A DNA stretch of 64,000 bases from positions 944,501 through 1,008,500 of the forward strand of contig NZ_CP034683.1 in NCBI RefSeq assembly GCF_003990335.1, given 5' to 3'. Within the stretch, counting starts at the first letter, position 1. Every line of letters starts with the position of its first letter. The notes below the pieces were generated by a model. The model ran no database searches. It had not been told where the DNA came from and saw nothing but the letters and a program-made list of their open reading frames with translations. This document shows positions 38,553-49,229 of this stretch, piece after piece. The DNA comes from Rheinheimera mangrovi (GTDB taxonomy: Bacteria; Pseudomonadota; Gammaproteobacteria; Enterobacterales; Alteromonadaceae). A program made the position numbers and the translations under genes.

Positions 38553-39911
38553 ATGGCTAAAACTAAAAGCGCGTACGTTTGTAATGACTGTGGTGCTGAC
38601 TTTGTGCGCTGGCAAGGCCAATGCACTGAGTGCGGTACCTGGAATAGTATCAGCGAAGTGCGTTTGCCCAGCGTGACAAAACAGCAACGTTTTGACGGTT
38701 ATGCCGGTGCTACTGCTGCTAAGGTGATCCGGCTTGACCAGGTTGATTTACAGGACGTACCACGTTTTAGTTCTGGTTTTGCTGAGTTTGACAGGGTGTT
38801 GGGCGGCGGTATAGTGCCAGGATCGGCCATTTTAATTGGTGGTAGTCCGGGGGCAGGTAAAAGCACCTTGCTGCTACAAATTATGTGTGGATTGGCTGTG
38901 ACCGATAAAGCCTTGTACGTCACGGGGGAAGAATCGTTGCAACAAGTCGCGCTTCGGGCCAACAGATTGGGCTTACCAACACAAAACTTAATGATGCTGG
39001 CCGAAACCAATGTCGAAACTATTTGCCAACTGGCGCAGCAAGAAAAACCACGCATTATGGTCATCGACTCGATTCAGGTGATGCAGATGGCCGATATTCA
39101 GTCTGCACCTGGCAGTGTGTCGCAAGTGCGGGAAAGTGCCGCCTATTTAACCCGTTTTGCTAAGCAGCATAATGTGGCTGTAATTATGGTCGGTCACGTC
39201 ACAAAAGACGGCTCGCTTGCTGGCCCTAAAGTACTGGAGCATTGCATCGACTGCTCTATTTTATTGGATGGCGATACCGACAACAGATTCCGTACTTTAC
39301 GTGGCAATAAAAACCGCTTTGGTGCAGTGAATGAGCTGGGCGTTTTTGCAATGACTGGGCAGGGCATGCGTGAGGTGAAAAACCCGTCCGCTATATTTTT
39401 AAGCCGTGGCAAAGAAGATACGCCAGGCTCTATTGTTATGGTGCTGTGGGAAGGTACCCGGCCTTTGCTGGTGGAGATTCAGGGCTTAGTCGATTATTCG
39501 CCATTAAATAATCCACGGCGCGTCACTTTGGGGATGGAGCAAAACCGTATTTCGATGTTACTTGCCGTATTGCACCGTCATGCAGGTATTCAAATGGCCG
39601 ATCAGGATGTGTTTGTCAACGTGGTGGGTGGTGTGAAAGTGAACGAAACCAGCGCTGACTTAGCCACTTTGCTGGCATTGGTATCCAGTTTTAAAAATAA
39701 AGCCTTGCCTAACGAATTGGTGGTCTTTGGTGAAGTTGGTTTATCCGGTGAAATCCGTCCTGTACCCAGTGGTCAGGAACGTTTAAAAGAAGCGGCTAAA
39801 CATGGTTTTAAACGCGCCATAGTGCCAGTAGCAAATGCGCCGAAAGAAGCAATTCCAGGAATGACAGTGATAGCAGTCAGTAAGTTATCTGAAGCATTGG
39901 ATGCTTTATGA
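38553..39911 (+). CDS. radA: DNA repair protein RadA
   Basis: 452 residues. C4 zinc finger CNDCG...CTECGTW (about 10-30), Walker A GGSPGAGKST (about 96), RadA-specific KNRFG motif (about 253), and a C-terminal Lon-like domain with GEVGLSGEIRPV. A RecA-like helicase that extends heteroduplex at recombination intermediates. ATG 38553 has AAGAAGAGATAAAAA upstream. Followed by a terminator shared with bamD. Confidence 0.97.
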   Translation: MAKTKSAYVCNDCGADFVRWQGQCTECGTWNSISEVRLPSVTKQQRFDGYAGATAAKVIRLDQVDLQDVPRFSSGFAEFDRVLGGGIVPGSAILIGGSPGAGKSTLLLQIMCGLAVTDKALYVTGEESLQQVALRANRLGLPTQNLMMLAETNVETICQLAQQEKPRIMVIDSIQVMQMADIQSAPGSVSQVRESAAYLTRFAKQHNVAVIMVGHVTKDGSLAGPKVLEHCIDCSILLDGDTDNRFRTLRGNKNRFGAVNELGVFAMTGQGMREVKNPSAIFLSRGKEDTPGSIVMVLWEGTRPLLVEIQGLVDYSPLNNPRRVTLGMEQNRISMLLAVLHRHAGIQMADQDVFVNVVGGVKVNETSADLATLLALVSSFKNKALPNELVVFGEVGLSGEIRPVPSGQERLKEAAKHGFKRAIVPVANAPKEAIPGMTVIAVSKLSEALDAL

Positions 39912-39914
39912 GTT

Positions 39915-39939
39915 GGGTCAGAGCTATCAACTCTGACCC
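39915..39939. terminator. terminator between radA and bamD
   Basis: GGGTCAGAG / CTCTGACCC perfect 9-bp stem with a 7-base loop between the convergent stops; T-run support is weak on both sides. Confidence 0.65.
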
Positions 39940-39945
39940 TTATGC

Positions 39946-40698
39946 TTAATTCAGAGCGTCAGGGTAATTTAATAACAACACAGCTTTGGCGTCGTCACGT
40001 AATTTCACTAAACCTAATTTGTCATAGCTGTCGACCATGATCAGCAATGCTTGCTCAACCTGCGGCGAATCGCGGTAGTACTCAACAATATATTTGCAGC
40101 GGTTGGCAGCAGCTAGATGCGCGCCACGACGGGTGTAATAGTCTGCGACCAGCAATTCATAACGGACCAGTTTCTCTTTAATAGCGAACATGCGCTTTCT
40201 GGCATCGTTGGCATACTTACTGTTTGGGTAAGTGCTGACCAATATTTTGAAATCATCAAAACCTTGTTTGGTGCTGGACATATCGCGGTCTGCACGGTCA
40301 ATGCCGACGAATTCCTGAAAAGCATTTTCGTCGACTTTAACATTACTTAAACCACGCATGTAATAGGCATAGTCTAAATCCGGGTGATTTGGGTTCAATC
40401 TGATAAAACGGTCAATACTGGCTAAAGACTGAGTGGTATCACCGCTTTGGTAATAGGCGTAAATCAGATCCAGCTGAACCTGACGAGACAATGGGCCAAA
40501 GGGATAACGGCTTTCCATGGCTCTTAACAGCTCAATAGCTCTGTTGTAGAGACCCGAATCCAGCACATTTTTGGCTTCGTCATACATTTGCTGGGCAGAC
40601 TGGTTCGTATTCACCAGTTCTTCTTCGGCTTTATGGTTCCCCGCACAGGCGGTTAGTGTTAAAGCTAGGGCGATTATGGCTAAAAAATTCACTTTCAT
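39946..40698 (-). CDS. bamD: outer-membrane assembly lipoprotein BamD
   Basis: 250 residues. Lipoprotein signal MKVNFLAIIALALTLTAC with lipobox LTAC (Cys about 18), then five TPR-like helix pairs (AQQMYDEAKNVLDSGLYNRA, PFGPLSRQVQLDLIYAYYQS in shorter cores such as ESRYPFGPLSRQ). Essential partner of BamA in beta-barrel insertion; anchored to the inner leaflet of the outer membrane. Divergent from rluD, as in many gammaproteobacteria. Confidence 0.95.
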   Translation of the reverse strand: MKVNFLAIIALALTLTACAGNHKAEEELVNTNQSAQQMYDEAKNVLDSGLYNRAIELLRAMESRYPFGPLSRQVQLDLIYAYYQSGDTTQSLASIDRFIRLNPNHPDLDYAYYMRGLSNVKVDENAFQEFVGIDRADRDMSSTKQGFDDFKILVSTYPNSKYANDARKRMFAIKEKLVRYELLVADYYTRRGAHLAAANRCKYIVEYYRDSPQVEQALLIMVDSYDKLGLVKLRDDAKAVLLLNYPDALN

Positions 40699-40824
40699 TT
40701 AAAAATCCGCTACTACTTAAACCTATTGGCTATTTAGTCTGGAGTAAAACCGTTAAAATAACCTTTTATGGCCCGATTCTAACCCAGACAGTTCGGGTAT
40801 GCACACAGGATAACTGGTTCCGAC

Positions 40825-41799
40825 ATGACAAAACAGATAAAACTTGCAGAAATTGTACCTGACCATTTATTTGGTAAGCGCTTAGATCAGGTATTGGCCG
40901 AAATGTTCCCGGACTATTCGCGTTCCAGAATAAAAGAATGGATTTTAGCCGATTGGGTTCAAATCAATGGCCAGCTCTGTAACACCCCCAGAGAAAAGTT
41001 ACTGGGCGGGGAGTCTGTATTGATCCAGGCCGAGTTACCGGATGACGAACGCTTTGAAGCTGAGCCTATCGATCTGAATATCGTTTATGAAGACGAGCAC
41101 ATTATGGTGATCAATAAGCCTGCGGGTTTGGTGGTGCATCCTGGTGCGGGCAACGCCGACGGTACTTTATTAAATGCCTTGTTACACCACTGTCCTTCTA
41201 TTGCTGAAGTGCCACGTGCTGGCATAGTGCATCGTTTAGATAAAGACACCACGGGTTTAATGGTGATAGCCAAAACTATTCCGGCTCAAACCCATTTAGT
41301 GGAGGCGATGCAGGAGCGGGAAATTACCCGCGAATACGAAGCGATTTGCCACGGCACTATGACCGCGGGCGGTACAGTGGATGAGCCAATAGGCCGTCAC
41401 CCGACCAAACGTACTCATATGGCAGTGACCAGCTCTGGTCGTCCTGCTGTGACTCACTACCGTGTGATGGAAAAGTTCCGTGCTCATACCCGTTTGCGTT
41501 TACGTCTGGAAACAGGCCGTACTCACCAAATTCGTGTGCATATGACCTACATTAACTATCCGCTGGTCGGTGATCCTGTCTACGCAGGTCGTCCACGTCC
41601 ACCGCGTAAAGCGGATGAAGCTTTGTTAACTGTATTACGAGCCTTTAAACGTCAGGCGCTGCATGCAGCTATGCTGCGTTTAGCTCACCCTATTACCAGT
41701 GAAATTATGGAATGGCATGCGCCAATTCCTGACGATATGGTTGAGCTGACTCTGGCATTGCGTGAAGACACTGACATTCATGGTCTGGACTTTGCCTGA
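40825..41799 (+). CDS. rluD: 23S rRNA pseudouridine synthase RluD
   Basis: 324 residues. N-terminal S4 RNA-binding domain (GKRLDQVLAEMFPDYSRSRI), then the RluA-type catalytic domain with HRLDKDTTGLMVIAKT (catalytic Asp about 140) and ETGRTHQIRVHM. Makes pseudouridines 1911, 1915 and 1917 in helix 69. Its TGA overlaps the ATG of pgeF. Confidence 0.96.
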   Translation: MTKQIKLAEIVPDHLFGKRLDQVLAEMFPDYSRSRIKEWILADWVQINGQLCNTPREKLLGGESVLIQAELPDDERFEAEPIDLNIVYEDEHIMVINKPAGLVVHPGAGNADGTLLNALLHHCPSIAEVPRAGIVHRLDKDTTGLMVIAKTIPAQTHLVEAMQEREITREYEAICHGTMTAGGTVDEPIGRHPTKRTHMAVTSSGRPAVTHYRVMEKFRAHTRLRLRLETGRTHQIRVHMTYINYPLVGDPVYAGRPRPPRKADEALLTVLRAFKRQALHAAMLRLAHPITSEIMEWHAPIPDDMVELTLALREDTDIHGLDFA

Positions 41800-42533
41800 T
41801 GTTTAAAGCTGACTGGCCTGCGCCATTAAGTATAAAAACAGCGATCAGTACTCGCGAGGGTGGTGTATCTTTGCCTCCTTACGATGGATTGAATTTAGGC
41901 AGTCATGTCAATGACAGGCCTGACGCAGTGGCGCAGAATCGTCAGCTGTTCAGACAACAGGCGAAGATGCCTGCTGAACCTTTATGGCTAAACCAGGTGC
42001 ATGGTACAAATTGCGTGGTGCTGGACCAGACTGATTTTTCAATGGGTCCTGTTACCGCCGATGCCAGTGCCACCAAAACCAAAGGTCTGGTAGCAGTGGT
42101 ACTGACCGCTGATTGTCTGCCTGTGTTGTTTTGTGATGCAGCTGGTACTCAGGTGGCTGCTGCTCATGCCGGTTGGCGCGGTTTGGTAGACGGCGTGCTG
42201 GAACAAACGCTGGCGCAGTTTTCTGATCCAACGACAGTCATGGCCTGGTTAGGCCCTGCTATTGGCCCCACAGCTTTTGAAGTGGGGGCGGAAGTACGTT
42301 TGGCTTTTATTGAAAAAGATGCCAAAGCTGACGCTGCTTTTGTGGCAGTTCCAAATAAAACAGGTAAATGGCTGGCTGATTTATATCAACTTGCGCGTTT
42401 ACGTTTGAATGCTTGTGGCGTTTCACAAGTGTACGGTGGTGGTTTTTGCACTTACACCGACTCACAAGCTTTTTATTCCTACCGCCGTGATGGACAAACA
42501 GGCCGGATGGCATCCTGTATCTGGATTGACTGA
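41799..42533 (+). CDS. pgeF: peptidoglycan editing factor / YfiH family oxidoreductase
   Basis: 244 residues, laccase-domain (DUF152) fold. Metal-site motifs: NQVHGTNCVVLD, LTADCLPVLFCD, and AAHAGWRGLVDGVLE. YfiH/PgeF prevents incorporation of L-Ser in place of L-Ala in peptidoglycan precursors. Overlaps rluD by one base; clpB follows, giving the classical rluD-yfiH-clpB order. Confidence 0.94.
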   Translation: MFKADWPAPLSIKTAISTREGGVSLPPYDGLNLGSHVNDRPDAVAQNRQLFRQQAKMPAEPLWLNQVHGTNCVVLDQTDFSMGPVTADASATKTKGLVAVVLTADCLPVLFCDAAGTQVAAAHAGWRGLVDGVLEQTLAQFSDPTTVMAWLGPAIGPTAFEVGAEVRLAFIEKDAKADAAFVAVPNKTGKWLADLYQLARLRLNACGVSQVYGGGFCTYTDSQAFYSYRRDGQTGRMASCIWID

Positions 42534-42561
42534 TCCAAGTCAAATTTTTGACGTTTTATTG

Positions 42562-42588
42562 CTTGATTATTAGTCGGCTCTCCCCCAT
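42562..42588 (+). promoter_or_regulatory. sigma-32 heat-shock promoter of clpB
   Basis: CTTGATT at 42562-42568 and CCCCAT at 42583-42588 with a 14-base spacer, close to the RpoH consensus CTTGAAA-N13/14-CCCCAT. About 43 bases ahead of the clpB start codon. Confidence 0.85.
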
Positions 42589-42630
42589 CTTAATGCCAAC
42601 AGCAGTTTGATGTGCGTGGAGATAGATACT

Positions 42631-45216
42631 ATGAGACTCGACAGATTTACCAGTAAATTCCAATTGGCAATAGCCGAAGCTCAGTCTATGGCTTTAGGCC
42701 GTGACCATCAGTTTATTGAACCTATTCATTTAATGCATGCTTTGCTGAATCAGGAAGGTGGCTCCACCAAAGATCTGTTTAGCAAAATTGGCGTCAATAC
42801 CAACGAATTACGTTCCAAATTATCCCAGGCGTTAGAGCGTTTACCCAAAGTGGATGGCGTGGATGCCAATGTGCAACTGTCCGCTGCCACTATTAACCTG
42901 CTGAATCTATGTGATAAATATGCGCAAAAGCGCAAAGACCAATATATTTCCAGCGAGTTGTTTGTGTTGGCTGCCTGTGAGGACAAATCTGAATTAGGTC
43001 ATTTATTACGCTTGCTGGGTGTCGATAAAGCAGTGGTGGAAAAAGCCATAGAACAAATCCGTGGTGGCCAAAATGTCGATGACCTTAATGCGGAAGATAG
43101 CCGTCAGGCATTAACCAAATATACAGTGGATTTAACAGCGCGGGCTGAGGCTGGCAAGTTAGACCCAGTCATAGGCCGAGATGAAGAAATCCGCCGTTGT
43201 ATTCAGGTGCTGCAGCGCCGTACTAAAAACAATCCGGTATTGATTGGTGAACCAGGGGTGGGTAAAACCGCCATAGTCGAAGGTTTAGCGCTGCGAATCA
43301 TCAATAAAGAAGTGCCTGAGGGTTTAAAAGATAAACGTGTGTTGTCTTTGGATATGGGCTCTTTGTTAGCTGGTGCTAAGTATCGCGGTGAATTTGAAGA
43401 GCGCCTAAAAGCGGTACTGAACGAGCTCTCAAAAGAAGAGGGCCGGGTCATTCTGTTTATCGACGAAATTCATACTATGGTAGGTGCAGGCAAAGCCGAT
43501 GGTGCTATGGATGCCGGCAATATGCTTAAACCTGCGTTAGCGCGGGGCGAGTTGCACTGCTTAGGCGCGACCACCTTAGATGAATACCGCAAATACATTG
43601 AAAAAGATGCGGCGCTGGAGCGACGTTTCCAGAAAGTGATAGTGGATGAGCCTTCAGTGGAAGACACTATCGCCATTTTGCGTGGCTTAAAAGAACGCTA
43701 CGAGCTGCACCACGCGGTAGAAATTACTGATCCGGCCATAGTAGCGGCCGCTACTTTGTCACACCGTTATGTCAGCGACCGGCAATTGCCGGATAAAGCC
43801 ATAGATTTAATTGACGAAGCGGCGTCCAGTATCCGGATGCAGATGGACTCTAAGCCAGAAGAGCTGGATAGATTAGAGCGGCGTATTATTCAGCTGAAGC
43901 TGGAAGACAATGCACTGGCAAAAGAAACAGATGACGCCACCAAAAAACGCCGTGACATGATCCAGGAACAAATCCGTGAACTGGATTTGAAATACAACGA
44001 GCTGGATGAAGTCTGGTCTTCAGAAAAAGCGGCTTTGCAAGGCACGCAAAATATCAAAGCGGACTTAGAACAAGCCCGGTTGGATATGGAAGTAGCGCGC
44101 CGTGCCGGAGATTTAAACCGCATGTCGCAGCTAAAATACGAACGTATTCCTGCTTTGGAAAAACGCTTGGATTTAGCGTCACAAGTGGAAATGCACGAAA
44201 TGACGCTGCTTAGAAACAAAGTAACTGAGCAGGAAATTGCCGATGTGCTCTCCAAAGCCACTGGTATTCCGGTCAGCAAAATGTTGGAAGGCGAACGCGA
44301 TAAACTGCTTCGTATGGAGCAGGAACTGCAAAAACGTGTGGTAGGTCAGGCCGAAGCATTGGAGGCTGTGTCTAACTCCATTCGCCGTTCCCGTGCAGGT
44401 TTAGCCGACCCGAATAAGCCTATAGGTTCATTCCTGTTTTTAGGCCCGACAGGTGTGGGTAAAACCGAACTGACCAAAGCTTTAGCTCAGTTCCTGTTTG
44501 ATACCGAAGATGCGCTGATCCGCATTGATATGTCGGAGTTTATGGAAAAACACACTGTATCGCGTTTAGTCGGCGCACCACCTGGTTATGTCGGCTACGA
44601 AGAAGGTGGTTATTTAACTGAAGCTGTAAGACGTAAACCTTATTCAGTAGTGCTGCTGGATGAAGTGGAAAAAGCTCATCCTGATGTGTTTAACATTCTG
44701 CTGCAGGTGTTGGACGATGGCCGTTTAACAGACGGACAAGGCCGTACTGTGGATTTTAAAAACACAGTGATCATTATGACCTCGAACTTAGGCTCAGACC
44801 TGATTCAGGAGCATTACCAGCATCAGGATTATCAGCAAATGAAAGATATGCTGATGGAAGTACTGAGCAAACACTTCAGGCCTGAGTTTTTAAACCGTTT
44901 AGATGAAACTGTGGTATTCCACCCGCTAGACAGCGCCCATATCCGCCATATAGCGTCTATTCAGTTGCAGCGTCTGCGGTTGCGTTTGCAGGATAAAGGC
45001 TTTGGTTTGTCAGTAACAGATTCCGCCTTGGATCTGCTGGCCGCAGCTGGTTTTGATGCCGTCTTTGGGGCGCGGCCTTTAAAAAGGGCTATTCAGCATT
45101 ATATTGAAAACCCATTAGCTCAAACCTTACTGAAAGGTCAGATTAAGCCCAATGCAATAGTGTCAGTCGATGCCAAAGAAGGACAATTTGTGATTGGCTC
45201 CGGACCTGTTCATTAA
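42631..45216 (+). CDS. clpB: ATP-dependent disaggregase ClpB
   Basis: 861 residues from ATG 42631 ([18 protein letters not shown]), with GGAGATAG upstream; a TTG at 42607 would add eight residues. N-terminal Clp domain, NBD1 with Walker [10 protein letters not shown] (about 206), middle coiled coil (about 400-520, [13 protein letters not shown]), and NBD2 with GPTGVGKTE (about 605). Works with DnaK to rescue aggregated proteins. The heat-shock-type promoter supports the function. Confidence 0.97.
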   Translation: MRLDRFTSKFQLAIAEAQSMALGRDHQFIEPIHLMHALLNQEGGSTKDLFSKIGVNTNELRSKLSQALERLPKVDGVDANVQLSAATINLLNLCDKYAQKRKDQYISSELFVLAACEDKSELGHLLRLLGVDKAVVEKAIEQIRGGQNVDDLNAEDSRQALTKYTVDLTARAEAGKLDPVIGRDEEIRRCIQVLQRRTKNNPVLIGEPGVGKTAIVEGLALRIINKEVPEGLKDKRVLSLDMGSLLAGAKYRGEFEERLKAVLNELSKEEGRVILFIDEIHTMVGAGKADGAMDAGNMLKPALARGELHCLGATTLDEYRKYIEKDAALERRFQKVIVDEPSVEDTIAILRGLKERYELHHAVEITDPAIVAAATLSHRYVSDRQLPDKAIDLIDEAASSIRMQMDSKPEELDRLERRIIQLKLEDNALAKETDDATKKRRDMIQEQIRELDLKYNELDEVWSSEKAALQGTQNIKADLEQARLDMEVARRAGDLNRMSQLKYERIPALEKRLDLASQVEMHEMTLLRNKVTEQEIADVLSKATGIPVSKMLEGERDKLLRMEQELQKRVVGQAEALEAVSNSIRRSRAGLADPNKPIGSFLFLGPTGVGKTELTKALAQFLFDTEDALIRIDMSEFMEKHTVSRLVGAPPGYVGYEEGGYLTEAVRRKPYSVVLLDEVEKAHPDVFNILLQVLDDGRLTDGQGRTVDFKNTVIIMTSNLGSDLIQEHYQHQDYQQMKDMLMEVLSKHFRPEFLNRLDETVVFHPLDSAHIRHIASIQLQRLRLRLQDKGFGLSVTDSALDLLAAAGFDAVFGARPLKRAIQHYIENPLAQTLLKGQIKPNAIVSVDAKEGQFVIGSGPVH

Positions 45217-45228
45217 AAGGACTGTGAC

Positions 45229-45255
45229 AAAAAAGCCCGCTTCAGCGGGCTTTTT
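45229..45255 (+). terminator. intrinsic terminator after clpB
   Basis: AAAAAGCCCGC / GCGGGCTTTTT stem with a TTCA loop; the symmetric A and T runs make it usable by the convergent chemoreceptor gene as well. Confidence 0.85.
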
Positions 45256-45266
45256 ACTGGTCAGGG

Positions 45267-46814
45267 TTACTGACTAAAAGTCTTACTTAAATTGGCAATT
45301 TCAGCGGCTTGCTGGTGCAGGCGTTTGTTGTTGTCGGCGACCAGTTGCATATTGTTTAAGTTTTCATTGGCAATATGCTGAATGTTTTGCACGTTGCTGG
45401 CAACTTCACTGGCGACCTGGCCTTGTTGAGTCGCAGCAGTTGCAATTTGTGACGATAGGTGGTCAATAGTGTTTACCATCGCCACTATGTCGGATAACTG
45501 AGCTGTGCTGTGAGTGGTTTGAGTCACACATTCTTCTACCTGTTCACGGCTTTGTGTCATGGTCTTGCCCCAACTCAATAAGGTTTGCTGAATTTCACCA
45601 ATAGAGCGCTGAATTTGCTCTGTGGCTTTATGGGTACGGGATGATAAAGCCCGGACTTCATCAGCTACTACGGCAAAACCGCGGCCATGTTCACCGGCCC
45701 GCGCCGCTTCAATGGCTGCATTTAACGCCAGTAAGTTGGTTTGATTAGCAATTCCCTGAATTTCTGTCATGACAGCGCCAATACGTTCAGCTTCTACAGC
45801 TAAATTATCTGCAGTACTGGCGGCGCCTTGTACTTCAACAGCTAATTTTTTTACTGTGTTGGCGGTTAACTGCATCACTTGTTCTGCCTGCTGGCATATT
45901 TGCTGAGCTTCACCCACTTTCTGGTTGGTTTCGCCTGTACGCTCGGCAATATCAAGCACAGTACTGCTCAATTGCTGAGTGGCCGTTGCAATAGATACCA
46001 GCTCCTGGCTTTGTTGGTGAATACCACGTTCGGTTAAATGCACTGCTTCTTCCAGTGTGTCGGCAATACTGGAGAGTTTATTGGTGCTGTCTTTGGTGCG
46101 ACCTAACACAGTACGCAAACGGGCCTGATGCATCTGATGACGGAAATCTGCAATCGAAAATGCAGTTTTACCGCTATAGACATAACGGGATACTGAATCA
46201 AAGTCTTGCTGAATTTTATGAAGTTGGGCTGGAATATCCACTAATTCGTCATACATCAGCACAAAGAAAATAGCTGGAATAAGTAACGCCAGCCATAACG
46301 CATGAGACCAGAGCAATGCACCCGCAGCTATTAAGATGAAGCTGCTAAGCAGTGCAATAAGGCGGCGCAGGTTCGGGTTCGCATTCCACTGGCTGACGGT
46401 TTTACCTGCATTGATCGCCTGATAACAACGATCGGCTCTTTGGATCAGATCCGGGCTTGCTTTCACTCGCACCGACTGATATCCAACCAGTTGCTGTTGC
46501 TGATAAATCGGGGTGACAAAAGCATCCACCCAATAATAACGGCCGTCTTTGCAACGATTTTTCACCATGCCACGCCAAGATTGACCTTGCTTTAAGTGGC
46601 TCCACAGATCGGCAAAAGCTGCTGCAGGCATATCAGGATGACGCACCAGATTATGGTTTTTACCGACGAGTTCGTCTTCGGTGTAACCTGCAACCAGGCA
46701 AAAAGCTGGGTTAGCATAGGTGATCACCCCTCGGGTATCCGTAGTGGAGACTAACTCTTGTCCGGCGTCGTACTGAACTTCCTGGTCAACAAGCTGCTGG
46801 TTGCGGCGGTTCAT
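45267..46814 (-). CDS. Aer-like chemoreceptor with N-terminal PAS domain
   Basis: 515 residues from ATG 46814, which follows AAGGAAATATGC; a longer frame from 46838 is less likely. PAS domain at about 15-120 ([23 protein letters not shown] core [14 protein letters not shown]), a hydrophobic hairpin at about 158-195, a HAMP-like stretch, then a methyl-accepting signalling domain with [20 protein letters not shown] and [15 protein letters not shown]. This is the Aer layout, so redox or oxygen taxis through a PAS-bound FAD is likely but not shown. It is convergent with clpB. Confidence 0.88.
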   Translation of the reverse strand: MNRRNQQLVDQEVQYDAGQELVSTTDTRGVITYANPAFCLVAGYTEDELVGKNHNLVRHPDMPAAAFADLWSHLKQGQSWRGMVKNRCKDGRYYWVDAFVTPIYQQQQLVGYQSVRVKASPDLIQRADRCYQAINAGKTVSQWNANPNLRRLIALLSSFILIAAGALLWSHALWLALLIPAIFFVLMYDELVDIPAQLHKIQQDFDSVSRYVYSGKTAFSIADFRHQMHQARLRTVLGRTKDSTNKLSSIADTLEEAVHLTERGIHQQSQELVSIATATQQLSSTVLDIAERTGETNQKVGEAQQICQQAEQVMQLTANTVKKLAVEVQGAASTADNLAVEAERIGAVMTEIQGIANQTNLLALNAAIEAARAGEHGRGFAVVADEVRALSSRTHKATEQIQRSIGEIQQTLLSWGKTMTQSREQVEECVTQTTHSTAQLSDIVAMVNTIDHLSSQIATAATQQGQVASEVASNVQNIQHIANENLNNMQLVADNNKRLHQQAAEIANLSKTFSQ

Positions 46815-46907
46815 GCATATTTCCTTTTTATTTATCATTCAGTTAATCTGGATCAAAGCGGCGGCATTATTTCAAAGATCTCTCAGATAAGCGAGCTTAG
46901 GAGCATT

Positions 46908-47363
46908 ATGCAAGTATCTGCCATTATGACCAGAAAATTGACCATGGTTGACCCGGATATGAGTTTGTCTGCGTTAAAAGACATTTTTAATCAGTCCAAA
47001 TTTCAGCATGTGCCCGTTATTGATGCCAGCAGGCGTCTGGTAGGTATAGTTTCAGTGAAAGATTATTTCAAAGCTCTGGCTCCTGTAATGGATGCTGCGT
47101 CAGAAAAAACTTTGGATATCTTTGTCACCAGCCGTAAAATTAAGCATGTGATGACCAGCCCTGTGATTGCGGTGCCTGAAGATTATCCTGTCGTGAAAGC
47201 CGCGGCATTATTGCTCAAACACAATATTGGCTGCTTACCTGTGACTGATCAGGATAATGTGGCTATAGGTATAGTGTCGTGGAAAGATATTATGCGGATA
47301 GTGGTGTTGCAGGCTGCACGTAAAAGCAGATTAGCTTATGGTGCAGCGGCTGAAGAAGAGTAG
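46908..47363 (+). CDS. CBS-pair domain protein
   Basis: 151 residues starting MQVSAIMTRKLTMVDP at ATG 46908, chosen because TTAGGAG precedes it; an upstream extension would be antisense to the chemoreceptor gene. Two CBS motifs: FQHVPVIDASRRLVGIVSVKD and IGCLPVTDQDNVAIGIVSWKD (cores HVPVIDASRRLVGIVS, GCLPVTDQDNVAIGIVS). Possible adenine-nucleotide sensor; related in type but not clearly in sequence to the CBS protein at 26617. Partner unknown. Confidence 0.85.
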   Translation: MQVSAIMTRKLTMVDPDMSLSALKDIFNQSKFQHVPVIDASRRLVGIVSVKDYFKALAPVMDAASEKTLDIFVTSRKIKHVMTSPVIAVPEDYPVVKAAALLLKHNIGCLPVTDQDNVAIGIVSWKDIMRIVVLQAARKSRLAYGAAAEEE

Positions 47364-47472
47364 AATGCAACATCATTTTGTCTCATAAAAACTTAATTTT
47401 TGGTCACTCTTGTTTTTTAATTTGAGTCGCCCCATTTTAACATTCGCTCATTATCAGAAATAAGGGATCAGC

Positions 47473-49047
47473 TTGAGTCATTTCCTCGAACAACGTCTGG
47501 CTGCGCTTGGCACCACGTCATTTCAAACTGCAATTAAAGGTATCAGACGGGGTATTGAGCGGGAGACGTTGCGGATTAATCCGGATGGCCAACTGGCACA
47601 AACGGGTCATGCAAAAGCTTTAGGGTCGGCTTTGACTCATCCTTTAATTACTACAGATTTTTCAGAGTCTTTGCTGGAGTTTATTACCCCGGCTCAGACC
47701 GATATTGACGTCACTTTAAAACAACTGACAGATATTCATAAGTTTGCCTTGTCCCATATAGGCGAAGAGCGGCTTTGGGCCGGTTCTATGCCTTGTTACA
47801 TAGGCCATCAGGACGAAATTCAGCTAGCACAATATGGCAGTTCTAACGTTGGCACCATGAAAACCGTGTATCGTCAGGGCCTTAAAAACCGTTATGGCAG
47901 CATGATGCAGGCCATTAGTGGTGTGCATTTTAACTTCTCAATTCCACAAGAGTTTTGGCAGCAGTATCAGCAGTTATTAGGGGATACAGGTTCATTACAG
48001 GATTTTATTTCTGCTCAGTACCTGCACCTTATTCGTAACTATAAAAGATACGTCTGGCTGGTGGTGTATTTGTTTGGTGCCTCTCCGGCCATGTGTAGCT
48101 CGTTTTTACAAGGCCGTGAGCCTAAGTATAAGTTCCAGACTCTGGGCAAAGGCTCTTTGTATTTACCTTATGCCACTTCTTTACGTATGAGTGATCTGGG
48201 CTACACCAACAGTGCACAGTCCAGTTTAAATATCAGCTACAACAATTTACCGGATTATATTAAAGGCTTACGCCAGGCTATTTCGACGCCTTCTGCTGAA
48301 TACGCCAATATTGGCATTAAAGTGGACGGGCAGTACCAGCAACTGAACAGCAATATACTGCAAATAGAAAACGAATTTTATTCAACCATCCGGCCTAAAC
48401 GCACCACTCAAAGTGGCGAGCGGCCAACCTGTGCTTTAAAACGCCGTGGTGTTGAGTACATCGAAGTGCGGGCTCTGGATGTAAACCCATTTAGTGCTGT
48501 GGGGATTAACGCTGAACAAATGCGTTTTCTCGATTTGTTTTTAATTTATTGTTTATTAGAAAAAAGCCCTGATCTATCAGCTGACGAACAGACGGTGACA
48601 GAGCAAAACCTGCGCAAAGTGGTCACAGAAGGCCGTAAGCGGAATTTAGATCTGAATGAGAATGGTCAGCCTCGTTTAATGTTGGACTGGGCTGAACAAC
48701 TGTTTGCTGATCTGATGCCTATAGCGAACTGGATGGATGCTGCTCATGGTGGTGATTCGTACAGTGCTGCTATCAAAGAGTTTTACTTAGGCTTATTAGA
48801 CCCGAACCAAACCTACTCAGGTAAGTTATTAAGCCGTTTAATAGCCCAGCAACAGGACAGCCCTTATTATGCGCTGGCTTTGGCTGAACAATACCGCCAG
48901 CAGCTCGCAGCAACTGATTACCAGATTTATACTGAAGCAGAATTTGAGCAGATGGCTGCGGTATCTTTGCTAGAACAGCAGAAGATTGAACAGGCAGACG
49001 ATGTGAATTTTGACCAGTATCTCGAACGATATTTTGCTGATTTATAA
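47473..49047 (+). CDS. gshA: glutamate-cysteine ligase
   Basis: 524 residues from a TTG start with AAGGGA upstream. Gammaproteobacterial GshA class: IKGIRRGIERETLRI near the start, TTDFSESLLEFITPA, then YRQGLKNRYGSMMQAISGVH (core GLKNRYGSMMQAISGVH) and RGVEYIEVRALDVNPF. First step of glutathione synthesis. Terminator follows. No gshB in the window. Confidence 0.96.
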   Translation: MSHFLEQRLAALGTTSFQTAIKGIRRGIERETLRINPDGQLAQTGHAKALGSALTHPLITTDFSESLLEFITPAQTDIDVTLKQLTDIHKFALSHIGEERLWAGSMPCYIGHQDEIQLAQYGSSNVGTMKTVYRQGLKNRYGSMMQAISGVHFNFSIPQEFWQQYQQLLGDTGSLQDFISAQYLHLIRNYKRYVWLVVYLFGASPAMCSSFLQGREPKYKFQTLGKGSLYLPYATSLRMSDLGYTNSAQSSLNISYNNLPDYIKGLRQAISTPSAEYANIGIKVDGQYQQLNSNILQIENEFYSTIRPKRTTQSGERPTCALKRRGVEYIEVRALDVNPFSAVGINAEQMRFLDLFLIYCLLEKSPDLSADEQTVTEQNLRKVVTEGRKRNLDLNENGQPRLMLDWAEQLFADLMPIANWMDAAHGGDSYSAAIKEFYLGLLDPNQTYSGKLLSRLIAQQQDSPYYALALAEQYRQQLAATDYQIYTEAEFEQMAAVSLLEQQKIEQADDVNFDQYLERYFADL

Positions 49048-49051
49048 CGAT

Positions 49052-49084
49052 AAAGCCGGATATCACACATCCGGCTTTTTTTTA
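49052..49084 (+). terminator. intrinsic terminator after gshA
   Basis: AAAGCCGGAT / ATCCGGCTTT stem with a 7-base loop, ending in eight or more T. Confidence 0.85.
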
Positions 49085-49109
49085 CATGCCTTATCTGACA
49101 GATAAAAAA

Positions 49110-49129
49110 ACGGCCAGCAAGCTGGCCGT
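49110..49129. terminator. second strong hairpin after gshA
   Basis: ACGGCCAGC-AA-GCTGGCCGT, a perfect 9-bp stem. On the plus strand a run of seven A precedes it and no T run follows, so its polarity is that of a minus-strand terminator, although no minus-strand gene ends here. Confidence 0.4.
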
Positions 49130-49229
49130 GAAACTAAGGATAAGGATAATCCAGGGATGAAAAACAAAAACTTGGTTGAATCCGTTCATTGGGTTAGTCT
49201 GAGTTGTGTTTTAAAAAGTTCAGCGTCTG

